From: an uncultured Actinomycetes bacterium
GTDB taxonomy: Bacteria; Actinomycetota; Thermoleophilia; Solirubrobacterales; Solirubrobacteraceae
DNA length: 19,756 nt
Direction of reading: 5' to 3'
Assembly (NCBI GenBank): GCA_937888775.1
Contig: CALAQT010000549.1
Location: 1 to 19,756 of the forward strand
This document shows positions 7,433 to 15,244 of the stretch, piece by piece. Both the position numbers and the translations under genes were made by a program. Numbering within the stretch: the first letter of the stretch is position 1; each line of letters begins with the position of its first letter. The notes beneath the pieces are model-generated. The model ran no database searches, was not told the origin of the DNA, and saw only the letters and a program-made list of their open reading frames with translations.

Positions 7433-7890
7433 AACTGAAGGCTACCCGCGTTGTCTGCGCCGAATGAGCGCCCCGGGGATGGAGCGCGGTCTACCGCCCG
7501 CGCGTCGACTTCCGCTGCATCGCGCTGGGCGAGCGGCAGTCAGCACCGTCGACGACCGAACGCGTTCGTCCGAGTTCGCGCCAGCTCGGGGCTTTGCGTC
7601 GGGTCAGGCGGCGCTATGAGCGTTCCTCAAACGGGCGCGCACCGAGACTGCCTTTCGACTTCGGCGAAGCGGAACCGGGACTCAGATGAGCCGAACGTCC
7701 TGCTCCCGCTCCAAACTAGCGAGGTCTGCTGGGGTGCTGCGAATGCTGTGTTATGGGCAGCATGGTGATGGAGCGCGAGGCTAGGCGTGTCGCGAGACTC
7801 GGTATGGCTGTTGAGGCTTCTGCTGCCGCCAAGAACGGACAGGTCGCGCGAGTGATGGCCGTCTTTGCGATCGCGGCGATCGGGTGGGCT
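7433..7890. other. Intergenic stretch between tenA and the Mth938/SixA unit
   Basis: Most of it lacks coding signs. On the plus strand a 53-codon frame (7753-7914, ATG start) encodes a basic N-terminus followed by a hydrophobic VMAVFAIAAIGWA segment. It overlaps the 3' end of tenA and has no clear ribosome site, so I do not call it a gene. Confidence 0.4.
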
Positions 7891-8547
7891 TCAAGGCGCG
7901 AAGCGCCAGGCTGACTCCCAGAACTCGAGCTCGTAGCGACTGCTGGCGAGGAAAGCCTCTTGCATCCGCCCTCTGGTTTCCGCTGCGGCACCGGTGGCGG
8001 CTTCGTCGCAGACCTCGCGGCACCAGCGGGCAAGCTTGGCGAACTCGTCCCCGGAGTACATCTCGATCCACCGCGCGTAGCGCTCCTCGGTGGGGCGCCG
8101 GTCCTGGGCGAGGCGCTGCCCCAGTTCGCTGTAGCCCCACATGCAGGGCAGCAGCGCCGCGACCAGCTCGCCGAAGTCGCCGAGCGCCGCGGTGCGCAGC
8201 AAGAAGTCCGTGTAGGCACGGGTCGCTGTGTGCGGACGTTCGCGCTCAAGCTCTTCGCGTGAGATTCCCCAGTCCGCGGCGTAGGCGCGGTGCAGGTCCA
8301 TCTCCGTCCGCAGGGTCGACTGCGCGAGCTCGGCGAAGCGCTCCATCAGCTCGAGCCGCGGCGCGCGGGCGCAGGCGAGCGCAAGCAAGCGTCCGTACTC
8401 GATCAGGAACAGATAGTCCTGGCGCACGTAGAAGCGGAACCGCTCGGGATCGAGCGTGCCGTCGCCTATACCGCGGACGAACGGGTGCTCGTACTGGGCC
8501 TCCCAGACGTCCGCGGCCGCTTGCCGTAGCTGGTGGCTAAAGGGCAT
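7891..8547 (-). CDS. tenA: TenA, aminopyrimidine aminohydrolase (thiaminase II)
   Basis: TenA hydrolyses aminomethyl-pyrimidine from degraded thiamine to hydroxymethylpyrimidine, which feeds back to ThiE. The 218-aa length is typical. Residues align closely by number with Bacillus subtilis TenA: Asp44 in YVRQDYLFL, Tyr112 in AYTDFLL, the nucleophile Cys135 in LLPCMWGY, Tyr139, a Tyr at 164 in IEMYSGDEF, and the acidic pair Glu206/Glu208 near the C-terminus in RYELEFWESAW. The start at ATG 8547 (MPFSHQL) is the family start; the longer frame upstream is antisense-like. The gene overlaps the preceding TenA-like gene by 11 nt, so it is the last member of a coupled three-gene operon. A complete active site makes this the best-supported salvage enzyme in the window. 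Confidence 0.93.
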   Translation of the reverse strand: MPFSHQLRQAAADVWEAQYEHPFVRGIGDGTLDPERFRFYVRQDYLFLIEYGRLLALACARAPRLELMERFAELAQSTLRTEMDLHRAYAADWGISREELERERPHTATRAYTDFLLRTAALGDFGELVAALLPCMWGYSELGQRLAQDRRPTEERYARWIEMYSGDEFAKLARWCREVCDEAATGAAAETRGRMQEAFLASSRYELEFWESAWRFAP

Positions 8548-9169
8548 CGGCAAGCGTGTCCCAGAACAGCAGCTCGTACGCCTGCAGGAGACGGGCGGCG
8601 CGGCGAGCACGCGTCGGTGAGTCGCCGGCCGCCAGACCCTGGTCCGCCACCGCGAGCGCATGCTCCTCGAAGCCGGGAGCGGGCTCAGCGAAGAACTCGA
8701 AGAATGACGTGTCGCAACGATCGCGCAACAGGTCCGCCAGCCGCCGGCAGTTCTCGCCCCAAGCTGCGAGGTTCGCCAGGAACGCGAGCGCAAGCTCGGC
8801 CCGCGAGCCGTTGAGGGCAAGCCAGGAAACGAACGCCGTGTACGCCTGACAGCCCGGCTGGGGCTCGTAGCCGAACAGCCCACCCTCGTCGATGCCGAGC
8901 GACGCCGCAAGCGCGAACAGACGCTCAAGCGCCTCGCCCTCCCCCTGCGTTAAGACAATGAAGAAGTCGCCCGCCGGGGGTTCGGGAAACCGCGCGGCGA
9001 GGTTCGCAAAGCTCCGCCGGTCACTGCGCAAGATCGTGTACTGCTCACCGGCGAAGGCGCGCAGCGACTCCTCAGGTGGCGGTGCGGCGAGGTAACGGTG
9101 ACCGCGGATCGCCTGCTCGACGGGCGCGAGCTCCCGATCCAGACCCTCGAGCAGCTCCCGCGCGCTCAT
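8537..9169 (-). CDS. TenA/PqqC-fold (TENA/THI-4) paralogue, function unassigned
   Basis: A 210-aa all-helical protein of the TENA/THI-4/PQQC family: EQYTILRSDRRSFANLAARFP, FFIVLTQGEGEALERL, YTAFVSWLALNGSRAELALAFLANLAAWGENC and a closing RARRAARLLQAYELLFWDTLADAL. The TenA nucleophile position is not Cys (ALAFLANLAAWG replaces the LLPCMWGY stretch), and the first acid is Glu42 rather than Asp44, so it is unlikely to be a second thiaminase II. Cys141 lies just after the block. It sits between a PEBP gene (ATGA overlap) and the true tenA (11-nt overlap), implying fixed stoichiometry with TenA, possibly as a partner subunit or a non-heme oxygenase-like enzyme. Start ATG 9169 is chosen for the 4-nt coupling. 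Confidence 0.8.
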   Translation of the reverse strand: MSARELLEGLDRELAPVEQAIRGHRYLAAPPPEESLRAFAGEQYTILRSDRRSFANLAARFPEPPAGDFFIVLTQGEGEALERLFALAASLGIDEGGLFGYEPQPGCQAYTAFVSWLALNGSRAELALAFLANLAAWGENCRRLADLLRDRCDTSFFEFFAEPAPGFEEHALAVADQGLAAGDSPTRARRAARLLQAYELLFWDTLADAL

Positions 9170-9603
9170 CGCTCGTAGGTGCCGACAAGCTCGGCCACCG
9201 CGAGGACGTTGGCCGCGATCGCGCGCTCCAGCTCCCTGCGGCTTGCGCCAGAGGGGACCGCCGGCTCGCTCGCGAGCGCGTAGAGGCGGAAGAAGTACCG
9301 GTGCGACCCGTGGCCGCGCGGCGGACACGGTCCCCGATAGCCGACCTCCCGAAAGTCGTTGCGGCCCTCGCGAGGTGCACGCTCACCCTCCGCCAGGCGG
9401 CGATCCTCCGGGTTGATCCCCCAAGCAAGCCAATGCGTAAACGTGCCAACCGGCGCGTCAGGGTCATCCACGATCAGCGCAAGCGAGACCGCATCCTCCG
9501 GCACCGCCCTCCACTCCAAGGGCGGCGAGAAATCCTCACCCTCGCAGCAGTGCCGGCGCGGGATCGGCAACCCAGGCGCGAACGCACTGCTGCTCAACTC
9601 CAT
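9166..9603 (-). CDS. YbhB/YbcL-type phosphatidylethanolamine-binding (PEBP) protein
   Basis: A 145-aa cytoplasmic PEBP/Raf-kinase-inhibitor-like protein. The ligand pocket motifs are clear: FSPPLEW (25-31), LALIVDDPDAP with the conserved DDPDAP (46-51), FTHWLAWGI (55-63), and GYRGPCPPRGHGSHRYFF (88-105). The last is the signature whose His residues line the anion site. Bacterial YbhB/YbcL proteins have no settled physiological role; they bind small anionic or phospho-ligands. It is the first gene of the minus-strand operon and its TGA overlaps the ATG of the TenA paralogue as ATGA. Its presence at the head of a thiamine-salvage operon is unusual. ATG 9603 gives a full-length family member. 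Confidence 0.92.
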   Translation of the reverse strand: MELSSSAFAPGLPIPRRHCCEGEDFSPPLEWRAVPEDAVSLALIVDDPDAPVGTFTHWLAWGINPEDRRLAEGERAPREGRNDFREVGYRGPCPPRGHGSHRYFFRLYALASEPAVPSGASRRELERAIAANVLAVAELVGTYER

Positions 9604-10197
9604 AACGCGTTTCTACCACGTGAAGCGCGGCCCTCGACATCCAGCCCGCGTCTGGGCAACCAGCCTGCTCCCAAATCGCGACCACCGCCCTCATCACCGC
9701 CACGCTGCTGCTCTGCGCCGGGCTCACCACCCGCGTCCAGCAGGCACCGGCGATCCTGCTCAGTGTCCGCTGAACGTTCCGCTTGCGAACGCCTCGACTC
9801 AGGGCTCAGGGCCTCCGTCGAGGCGGTCTCCGGCGATGAACCGCGCGTCAACGGCGAGGATCGCGGTCAGCGTCCGCAGGTCGATCGCGAATCGGACGGC
9901 CGACCAGCCGGCGACGTTGAGGGGGTTCCGCTCGGTGATCCGGTAGCAGCTGCGTGGTGGGTCCGACGGCAGACTGCTGCCTGTCCCTCAGCTGCGCAAC
10001 TCTGCTCGGACGCGACCAAGACTGCCGCTCGCGCCGGGCAATGCGACAGTCTCGCGCGCTTCGAATGCGCCGTCGCTGGCTGCTGGGCCTAGCGCGAAGC
10101 AGGTCATATGCGAATAGCGCGCGAGACTGCTGATTCCAAGAAAACGGTATTCGCGCGTGATGACATCCGATCGCAGCGCTGGGGAACTCAACTGCCT
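9604..10197. other. Intergenic region between the PEBP operon and the sugar-uptake region
   Basis: About 590 nt with no gene I can name. It should contain the promoter of the minus-strand PEBP operon. On the minus strand, roughly 9970-9810, one frame reads like protein (NPLNVAGWSAVRFAIDLRTL and onward to a stop), but it has no start and no recognised family. It may be a gene remnant. Confidence 0.4.
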
Positions 10198-10226
10198 TTG
10201 ACAGCCGTAGCGGGCTGCGTCATGAT
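10198..10226 (+). promoter_or_regulatory. Sigma-70-like promoter of the sugar-uptake operon
   Basis: A perfect -35 box TTGACA (10198-10203) is separated by exactly 17 nt from CATGAT (10221-10226), which matches TATAAT at 4 of 6 positions. Transcription would begin near 10233, about 73 nt before the TTG start of the MFS gene. A perfect 16-bp palindrome lies just after the predicted start site. Confidence 0.6.
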
Positions 10227-10237
10227 CGCGGCATGGT

Positions 10238-10253
10238 GCGCTAGCGCTAGCGC
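10238..10253. promoter_or_regulatory. Perfect 16-bp palindrome, candidate repressor operator
   Basis: GCGCTAGCGCTAGCGC is its own reverse complement and contains GCGCTAGC twice in overlap. It sits 5 nt after the predicted transcription start and 52 nt before the MFS start codon, the place where a LacI- or GntR-type sugar repressor would block transcription. No regulator gene is in the window, so the binding protein is unknown. Confidence 0.55.
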
Positions 10254-10305
10254 GTGGACCGGGGCGTCGTGCATTGATCGTCGGCTACGGCAGGAGCGTG
10301 AACCG

Positions 10306-11698
10306 TTGAGCAGCATCGCGCAGGGGTCGGTGGCCGCGCAGCCCGAGACCACGCGGAGCCAGCCGCTGCTCGGGAGGGGCATGCTGCTGCTGTTCGTCGC
10401 GCTGGTCTGCTGCTTTACCGCATGGGGGGTTGCCCAGGACTTGACCACGCCGATGGTTGCAGGCTTCAAGCGCATCTTCGCGATGAGCACGTTTCAGGCG
10501 TCGCTGGTGCAGCTCGCGTACTTCGGCGCCTACTTCCTGCTCGCGTTGCCGGCGGCGTTCATTAATAAGCGCTTCGGCTACAAGACGGGCATTCTGACTG
10601 GTCTGGCGCTTGCGGCTCTCGGCGCTTTCCTGTTCTTCCCAGCGAGCAAGATCATGACCTACGAGGCGTTCCTGGTCGCCCTGTTCGCGATGGCGGCGGG
10701 CTGCTCGATTCTCGAGACGTCCGCGAACCCGTACGTGATGTCGCTCGGTGCGGAGAGCACTGCGACGCGGCGCTTGAACCTTGCCCAGGCGTTTAACCCG
10801 GTCGGCACGAACATCGGCGTGCTGCTCGCTTCGACGCTGATCCTGCCCAAGCTCGTCGACCCGGTCGACATCTCGTCGCTGTCGCCGGCCCAGCTGCACA
10901 CGATCCGTGCGGGTGAGCTCGGGGCGGTGATGGGCCCCTACCTCGGTCTGGCGTTTGTGTTGGTTCTCATCTTCGTCCTCATCGCCATCCAGAAGGCTCC
11001 GGCGATCGTCGAGGAGTTCCCTGATGCCGGCCCGCACGAGGGCGGCGCGCGCGAGCTGTTCGGCGTGCTGTGGCGCAACAAGCGCTACCCGGTTCGGCGT
11101 GGTCGCCCAGTTCATGAACGTGGCTGCGCAGGTGTGCTCGTGGACGTATCTGATTCAGTACGTGGAGCAGGCGCTCGGCGGCAGTCTCGCGAAGGGCGGC
11201 GCCTACCTCCAGCTCAGCCTGCTGATCTTCCTGGCGTCGCGTTTTCTTATGACCTGGGTCATCGGGTACATCCGCGCGACCAAGGTGCTCGCGGCGCTCG
11301 CGTTTTTGGCCGTGCTGTTGTGCGTGTTCGCGATGTCGAGCCCAAACCAGGCCGGTGTGTTCGCCGTCGTCGCGCTGTCCTTCTGCCTGTCGCTGATGTT
11401 CCCGACGATCTACGGGGTCGCCCTCACGGGCCTTGGGCCAGCAACGAAGTTCGGTGCGGCCGGCCTCGTCATGGCGATCGTCGGTGGGGCCATCATGCCG
11501 CTGGTCCAGGGCAAGCTCGTGGACGCGACGAGCCCGGCGTTCTCGTTCATCGTCCCGGGCTTCTGCTTCGCAGTCGTCGGGCTTTACGCGCTGTATGACC
11601 TGAAGGCCCCGCCGAGCGTGATCGGGGGCAAGGTCGTCGGCGACGCGGGCCCGGCAAGCCTCACCGGACCCGCGCAACCCGCCGAGGGTGCGGCGTGA
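10306..11698 (+). pseudogene. FucP-like MFS sugar transporter with one frameshift
   Basis: A 12-helix MFS permease of the fucose/glucose:H+ symporter type. It reads LLLFVALVCCFTAWGVAQDL, then MSTFQASLVQLAYFGAYFLL with FINKRFGYKTGILTGL (MFS motif A region) and GCSILETSANPYVMSLG, the family's ExxANPY signature. Near the CCC at 11088-11090 one base too many breaks the frame after RNKRY. It resumes in the +1 frame with RFGVVAQFMNVAAQVCSWTY and runs through helices 7-12 to a stop at 11696-11698. The TTG start at 10306 is chosen for the AGGAG 9 nt upstream. The stop overlaps the GTG start of the binding-protein gene (GTGA). With the indel removed the length is about 463 aa, normal. Read as is, only the N-terminal half plus a nonsense tail is made. 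The error may lie in the assembly. Confidence 0.85.
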
Positions 11699-12981
11699 GC
11701 GGTCGGTGGTGCGCTGCCGCGGCTGTGGCAGCCATCGCGCTGGCATTGAGCGCGTGCGGCGGCGAGACGCCGACCAGCGCCACGACGAGCACCAAGCGGC
11801 TCGAGGTCGTGTCTTGGTGGACGTCAGGGTCCGAGGCGGCGGCCCTGCGGGTTCTGTTCGCCACGTTTCGTAGGTCGAACCCGGGCGTCAGGGCGATAAA
11901 CGCCGCGGTTCCCGGCGGCGCCGGCTCCAACGCGATCGTCGAGCTCGCCAAGCGCCTGCAACACCACGACCCGCCCGACGTCTGGCAGACGTTCGCCGGC
12001 ACGTCGGTCCAGGCCTATGCGAGCGGGGGTGTGGTCCGCAGCGTCGGGTCGATCTTCGCCCGCGAGGGTCTGCGCGCGAGGATGAATCCCACGATCCTCA
12101 AGGCCCTGATGCACGACGGCCGGCCCTTCGGTGTCCCGACCGGCGCGCACCGCAGCAACGTCCTCTTTTTCAACAAGAAGGTGCTCGAGCACGCCGGCGT
12201 CCGCCCTCCGTCGAGCGGCTATGCGCTCGCGGCGTTCCTCGCCGATCTCGAGAAGGTCGAGGCCTCTGGGGGAACGCCGCTGTGCCTCGGCGGCAGGGAT
12301 CCCTTCACCAAGGTCGAGCTGTTCGAGAACACGCTGCTGAGCGTGATCGGGACGCGCGGCTGGAAGGACATGGTCAACGGCAACCTCGACTGGCGCAGCG
12401 GCCGGGTGCGGACGGCTCTCGAGCGCTTCGGCGCCATGCTCGACTACGCCGACCCGAACGCGAGCCGGCTGACCTGGGACCAGGCGACGAGGAAGCTCGC
12501 GGCCGGCGGATGTGCCTTTGAGTCCATGAACGACTCGGCCTTCGGCGAGCTCGTTGCCGACGGCGCGCACGAGGGCGAGGACTTCGGGGCGATCCCCTTC
12601 CCCGGCACCGACGACAGCTTCCTCGCGGTCGTCGACGTCTTCGTCGCCGCGACGAAGGCGAAGGATGCCAAGAACGCGCTCGCGTTCCTCAGCGGCATCG
12701 AGAAACCCGCCACGCAGCTCGCGTTCAGCAGGGCGAAGGGGTCGATACCAGTTGTCCGCGACGTCAACGTCTCCTCGCTTCCGGCCTACCAGCGGCAATC
12801 CTCGAAGGCCTTCTGGACATTGCCGGTGCTCCTTTCGATCGCGCACGGCGAAGCGCTGAGCCCGCAGTTCGAGGAGGGTCTCTACAACGCGGTGTCGAAG
12901 TACGTGCGCACGCGGAGCCCTAACGCATTCGCGGATGATCTCGAGACCGCGGTCTACAACGCCCACATCCCCCAACCCTGA
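11695..12981 (+). CDS. Extracellular solute-binding lipoprotein (family 1, sugar type)
   Basis: A 428-aa periplasm-side binding protein of the ABC sugar-uptake family 1. The signal peptide has a short basic start, a hydrophobic core and the lipobox LSAC, with Cys21 as the lipidated residue. The mature part reads LEVVSWWTSGSEAAALRVLFATFRRSNPG, PPDVWQTFAG, FGVPTGAHRSNVLFFNKKVLEHAG, and WDQATRKLAAGGCAFESMNDS, and ends AFADDLETAVYNAHIPQ, all in the family order. Its GTG start shares the GTGA tetranucleotide with the MFS stop, so translation is coupled. No ABC permease or ATPase gene follows. Related binding proteins take glucose, mannose or oligosaccharides; the ligand here is not readable. Confidence 0.9.
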   Translation: MSGRWCAAAAVAAIALALSACGGETPTSATTSTKRLEVVSWWTSGSEAAALRVLFATFRRSNPGVRAINAAVPGGAGSNAIVELAKRLQHHDPPDVWQTFAGTSVQAYASGGVVRSVGSIFAREGLRARMNPTILKALMHDGRPFGVPTGAHRSNVLFFNKKVLEHAGVRPPSSGYALAAFLADLEKVEASGGTPLCLGGRDPFTKVELFENTLLSVIGTRGWKDMVNGNLDWRSGRVRTALERFGAMLDYADPNASRLTWDQATRKLAAGGCAFESMNDSAFGELVADGAHEGEDFGAIPFPGTDDSFLAVVDVFVAATKAKDAKNALAFLSGIEKPATQLAFSRAKGSIPVVRDVNVSSLPAYQRQSSKAFWTLPVLLSIAHGEALSPQFEEGLYNAVSKYVRTRSPNAFADDLETAVYNAHIPQP

Positions 12982-13314
12982 TCGTGTACCAAGGGTGTCC
13001 CAAGACACGCCCGGCGCCGCGATCGTAGCGGCGGATTGTCGTCCCCGCACCGGATCATGGGCTATTTCGTGGCGGCGGCTTCCATCAAGCAGGCGCAGGT
13101 CCGCGGGCTCGCGCAGAAAGTCCTCGGTTGCAGGACTGGTGCAATGCGCTCGCTCAGGCGCGCTGCAGCGAAACATCTCCAGCAGCACCCAGCTATCCGT
13201 CGGTTCTCGTTGCAGGCCGGCGAGTCGTCGAGTTAAGTGGCGCATGCCGCTGGGCGTGTCGCGACTCGTCGTGTCCGCGGAGCCGCCTCGATCCGATCGC
13301 GTGAGGTGATGGGG
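12982..13314. other. Spacer between the binding-protein gene and the sugar kinase gene
   Basis: About 330 nt without a recognised gene. A plus-strand frame (13036-13236) and a minus-strand frame through the same region lack family motifs and ribosome sites. A small hairpin lies just after the upstream stop. Confidence 0.45.
12993..13011 (+). terminator. Candidate terminator hairpin after the binding-protein gene
   Basis: GGGTGTC pairs with GACAC-GCC around a 4-nt loop, with one bulged G, starting 12 nt after the stop codon. It is a short stem without a T-tract, so this is tentative. Confidence 0.3.
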
Positions 13315-14256
13315 ATGTTCGTCGTCGTCGGGGAGGCGCTGGTTGATCTGGTCGGCGAGCGCGGTGGCCGGACGCTGGCCGTGTATCCCGGTGGAAGCCC
13401 CGCGAACGTAGCGCTCGGCCTGGCCCGCCTGGGCAGCCCCGTGACGCTCAAGACGCGCCTGGGGCGCGATGCGCTCGGGGAGATGATCCGGGCGCATCTG
13501 GAGGCCAGTGGCGTCCGGGTCGACGCCGGCCCCGACGAGGCGCAGGTGTCGACGAGTCTGGCGATCGCGAGCCTCGCGGCCGGGATCGCCTCCTATGACT
13601 TCCGGATCGACTGGGACGTGCGTACCCTGGCGCCGCTTCCGATCGAGGCGCGCTGCATGCACACCGGTTCGTTGGCCACGGTGCTGCCGCCGGGCCGCGC
13701 GCACGTCATTGACCTCATGGAGCGCGAGCACGAGCGCGGCCACGTTACGGTGTCCTACGATCCCAACGTGCGACCGGCGCTGATGGGCGCAGCGGCGCGG
13801 GCGCGGGCGGATGTCGAGCGTCTCGTTGCCCTGTCCGACGTCGTCAAAGTAAGCGACGACGACCTGCACTGGCTCTACCCCGACCGGTCAGACGAGGACG
13901 TGGCCCGCGACTGGCTCGGGCGGGGGCCCGCGCTCGTCGTGGTCACCCGCGGCGACGCGGGCGTCTACGCGATCTCCGCGCGCGGCGAGCTGCGCTGCCC
14001 GGCGATGGCGGTCGACCTCGTGGACACCGTCGGCGCGGGCGATTCCTTCACCGCCGGCCTGCTCGACGGGCTGCGTCGCGGCGACCTGCTCGGAGCCGCG
14101 CGGGGCGACGCGCTCGCCGCGATCGATGAGGCGACGCTGGCCGATGTCGTCGCCGAGGCGGCTTTGGTCGCCGCGATCACCTGCTCGCGACCGGGCGCCG
14201 ACCCGCCAACCCGTGCCGAGGTCGACGCGGCCTCCACGGCCAGGCGACCGGCATGA
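13315..14256 (+). CDS. PfkB-family carbohydrate kinase (fructokinase/ribokinase type)
   Basis: A 313-aa ATP-dependent sugar kinase of the ribokinase/PfkB family. It opens FVVVGEALVDLV, followed by the N-terminal signature PGGSPANVALGLARLG (25-40), KTRLGRDALGEMI, YDPNVRP (148-154), and the C-terminal PfkB signature DTVGAGDSFTAGLLDGL with catalytic base Asp243. The set resembles bacterial fructokinases; the exact sugar is not certain. ATG 13315 is preferred over ATG 13309 because GAGG at 13303-13306 is 8 nt upstream of it. It lies 333 nt after the binding-protein gene on the same strand and probably phosphorylates the sugar imported by the upstream pair, an inference from order only. Confidence 0.9.
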   Translation: MFVVVGEALVDLVGERGGRTLAVYPGGSPANVALGLARLGSPVTLKTRLGRDALGEMIRAHLEASGVRVDAGPDEAQVSTSLAIASLAAGIASYDFRIDWDVRTLAPLPIEARCMHTGSLATVLPPGRAHVIDLMEREHERGHVTVSYDPNVRPALMGAAARARADVERLVALSDVVKVSDDDLHWLYPDRSDEDVARDWLGRGPALVVVTRGDAGVYAISARGELRCPAMAVDLVDTVGAGDSFTAGLLDGLRRGDLLGAARGDALAAIDEATLADVVAEAALVAAITCSRPGADPPTRAEVDAASTARRPA

Positions 14257-14783
14257 CGCCGAACGCGCTGAGCATCGATCGATCTAGAGCTTCATGCGCT
14301 CGATGGGCTCGGGTACATCACGTAAACAAATGGGGTGAGACCAGCAGCCGCGACGGACGGGGCGAGTGTCGCTCCTTCTGGTGCGGGGGAGCAGTGCCGG
14401 CGGCGACGGCGAAGACAGCCGCAATGGGCTAGGAGCGGAACTCCGGATCGTCAGTGCCGCTTTGTGGGAATGCGGGAGCGGCCCGGACGACGGGGGTCGC
14501 TGCTGGATCGGAACGGGAGCAGAAGCGGCTGGCGGAACGGCCGCCACTGCCGCTCTCCGATCCTGATGCGGAAGGACAGTTCGTATACGCCCGACTGGTC
14601 CGTCCGCTCAACGATCCCCTTGCGGGCGCCCGCTCTTGCACTCTTCGACGGCCGTCGTGAGGCTTCGGAGGCGCTCGAGCGGGTCGAGGGTCAGATCGGG
14701 CCACAGCGCGTCCGCTCCTCGATCGGCCTACGGACACACGCGGGCAGTGGCCTCAGCCTTCGCCCTCCATGCGCAGCTGGCCG
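14257..14783. other. Gene-poor stretch with possible minus-strand coding remnants
   Basis: No intact gene is evident. On the minus strand two neighbouring frames read protein-like, WPDLTLDPLERLRSLTTAVE (about 14700-14610) and then GVYELSFRIRIGERQWRPF (about 14590-14530). They could be one frameshifted remnant; I do not recognise a family. Confidence 0.35.
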
Positions 14784-15212
14784 TCAGCCCCGAATTCCGC
14801 GCGAAGGAGGGCTCTGTGAACTGCGCACCGCAGCCCCCTCGGTCGCCGAAAGCAGGGCGAGGACCTCGGCGTGCAGAATCCGGCCGATGCCTACGCAACG
14901 TTTCGCCGTCTCCCGCGGTCTACCGCCTCTCCGGCGGCCGCCCGCGCTCGGAAATGGGCGAATCCTCAAGTGCGCCGCGGGCCGCGGACAGCCCGACCGG
15001 GGCAGCGCACCGACTCGGCGCGGACGAAGCAAACCCTGGCGAGCAGCGCGTCCGCGTGCGCGCCGAGCACGACCACGATCCGCTCGATCTCGGTCACCGC
15101 GGACTGCGCGGAGATCGTTTGCTCGAGCAGCGGCCGCCCCCCGAGGTCGGCGAGCGGCTTTGGCCCCCTACGGCGTGCCGGCGCCCGCCGCCAGGATCAG
15201 ACCTGCATTCAG
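14784..15212 (-). pseudogene. MobA-like NTP transferase remnant
   Basis: The N-terminal nucleotide-binding signature NAGLILAAGAGTP is followed by an in-frame TAG. One base over, the family continues: KPLADLGGRPLLEQTISAQ, then EIERIVVVLGAHADALLARV, as in molybdopterin nucleotidyltransferase-like (MobA/MocA) proteins where GTRFGGPKPLAD would be expected. A later frame gives GRILHAEVLALLSATEGAAV, reminiscent of the C-terminal GRxLxxEVxALxGDxGAR block. At least two indels and heavy decay in the middle make it non-functional as read. No clear start codon is visible before NAGLILAAG; the coordinates cover the recognisable part. It begins about 33 nt after the cfa stop and was probably its operon neighbour. 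IspD- or GlmU-type relatives are possible but fit less well. Confidence 0.65.
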
Positions 15213-15244
15213 GCAGCGGCCTCGTGACGGCGGCGACGTGCCCA

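Noticed and set aside
7753..7914. 53-codon plus-strand frame with a hydrophobic segment
   Set aside because: No clear ribosome site, no homology, and the 3' end overlaps tenA.
11824..13869. 681-codon minus-strand open frame
   Set aside because: It is antisense to the binding-protein and kinase genes, Arg/His-rich and without motifs: a high-GC shadow frame.
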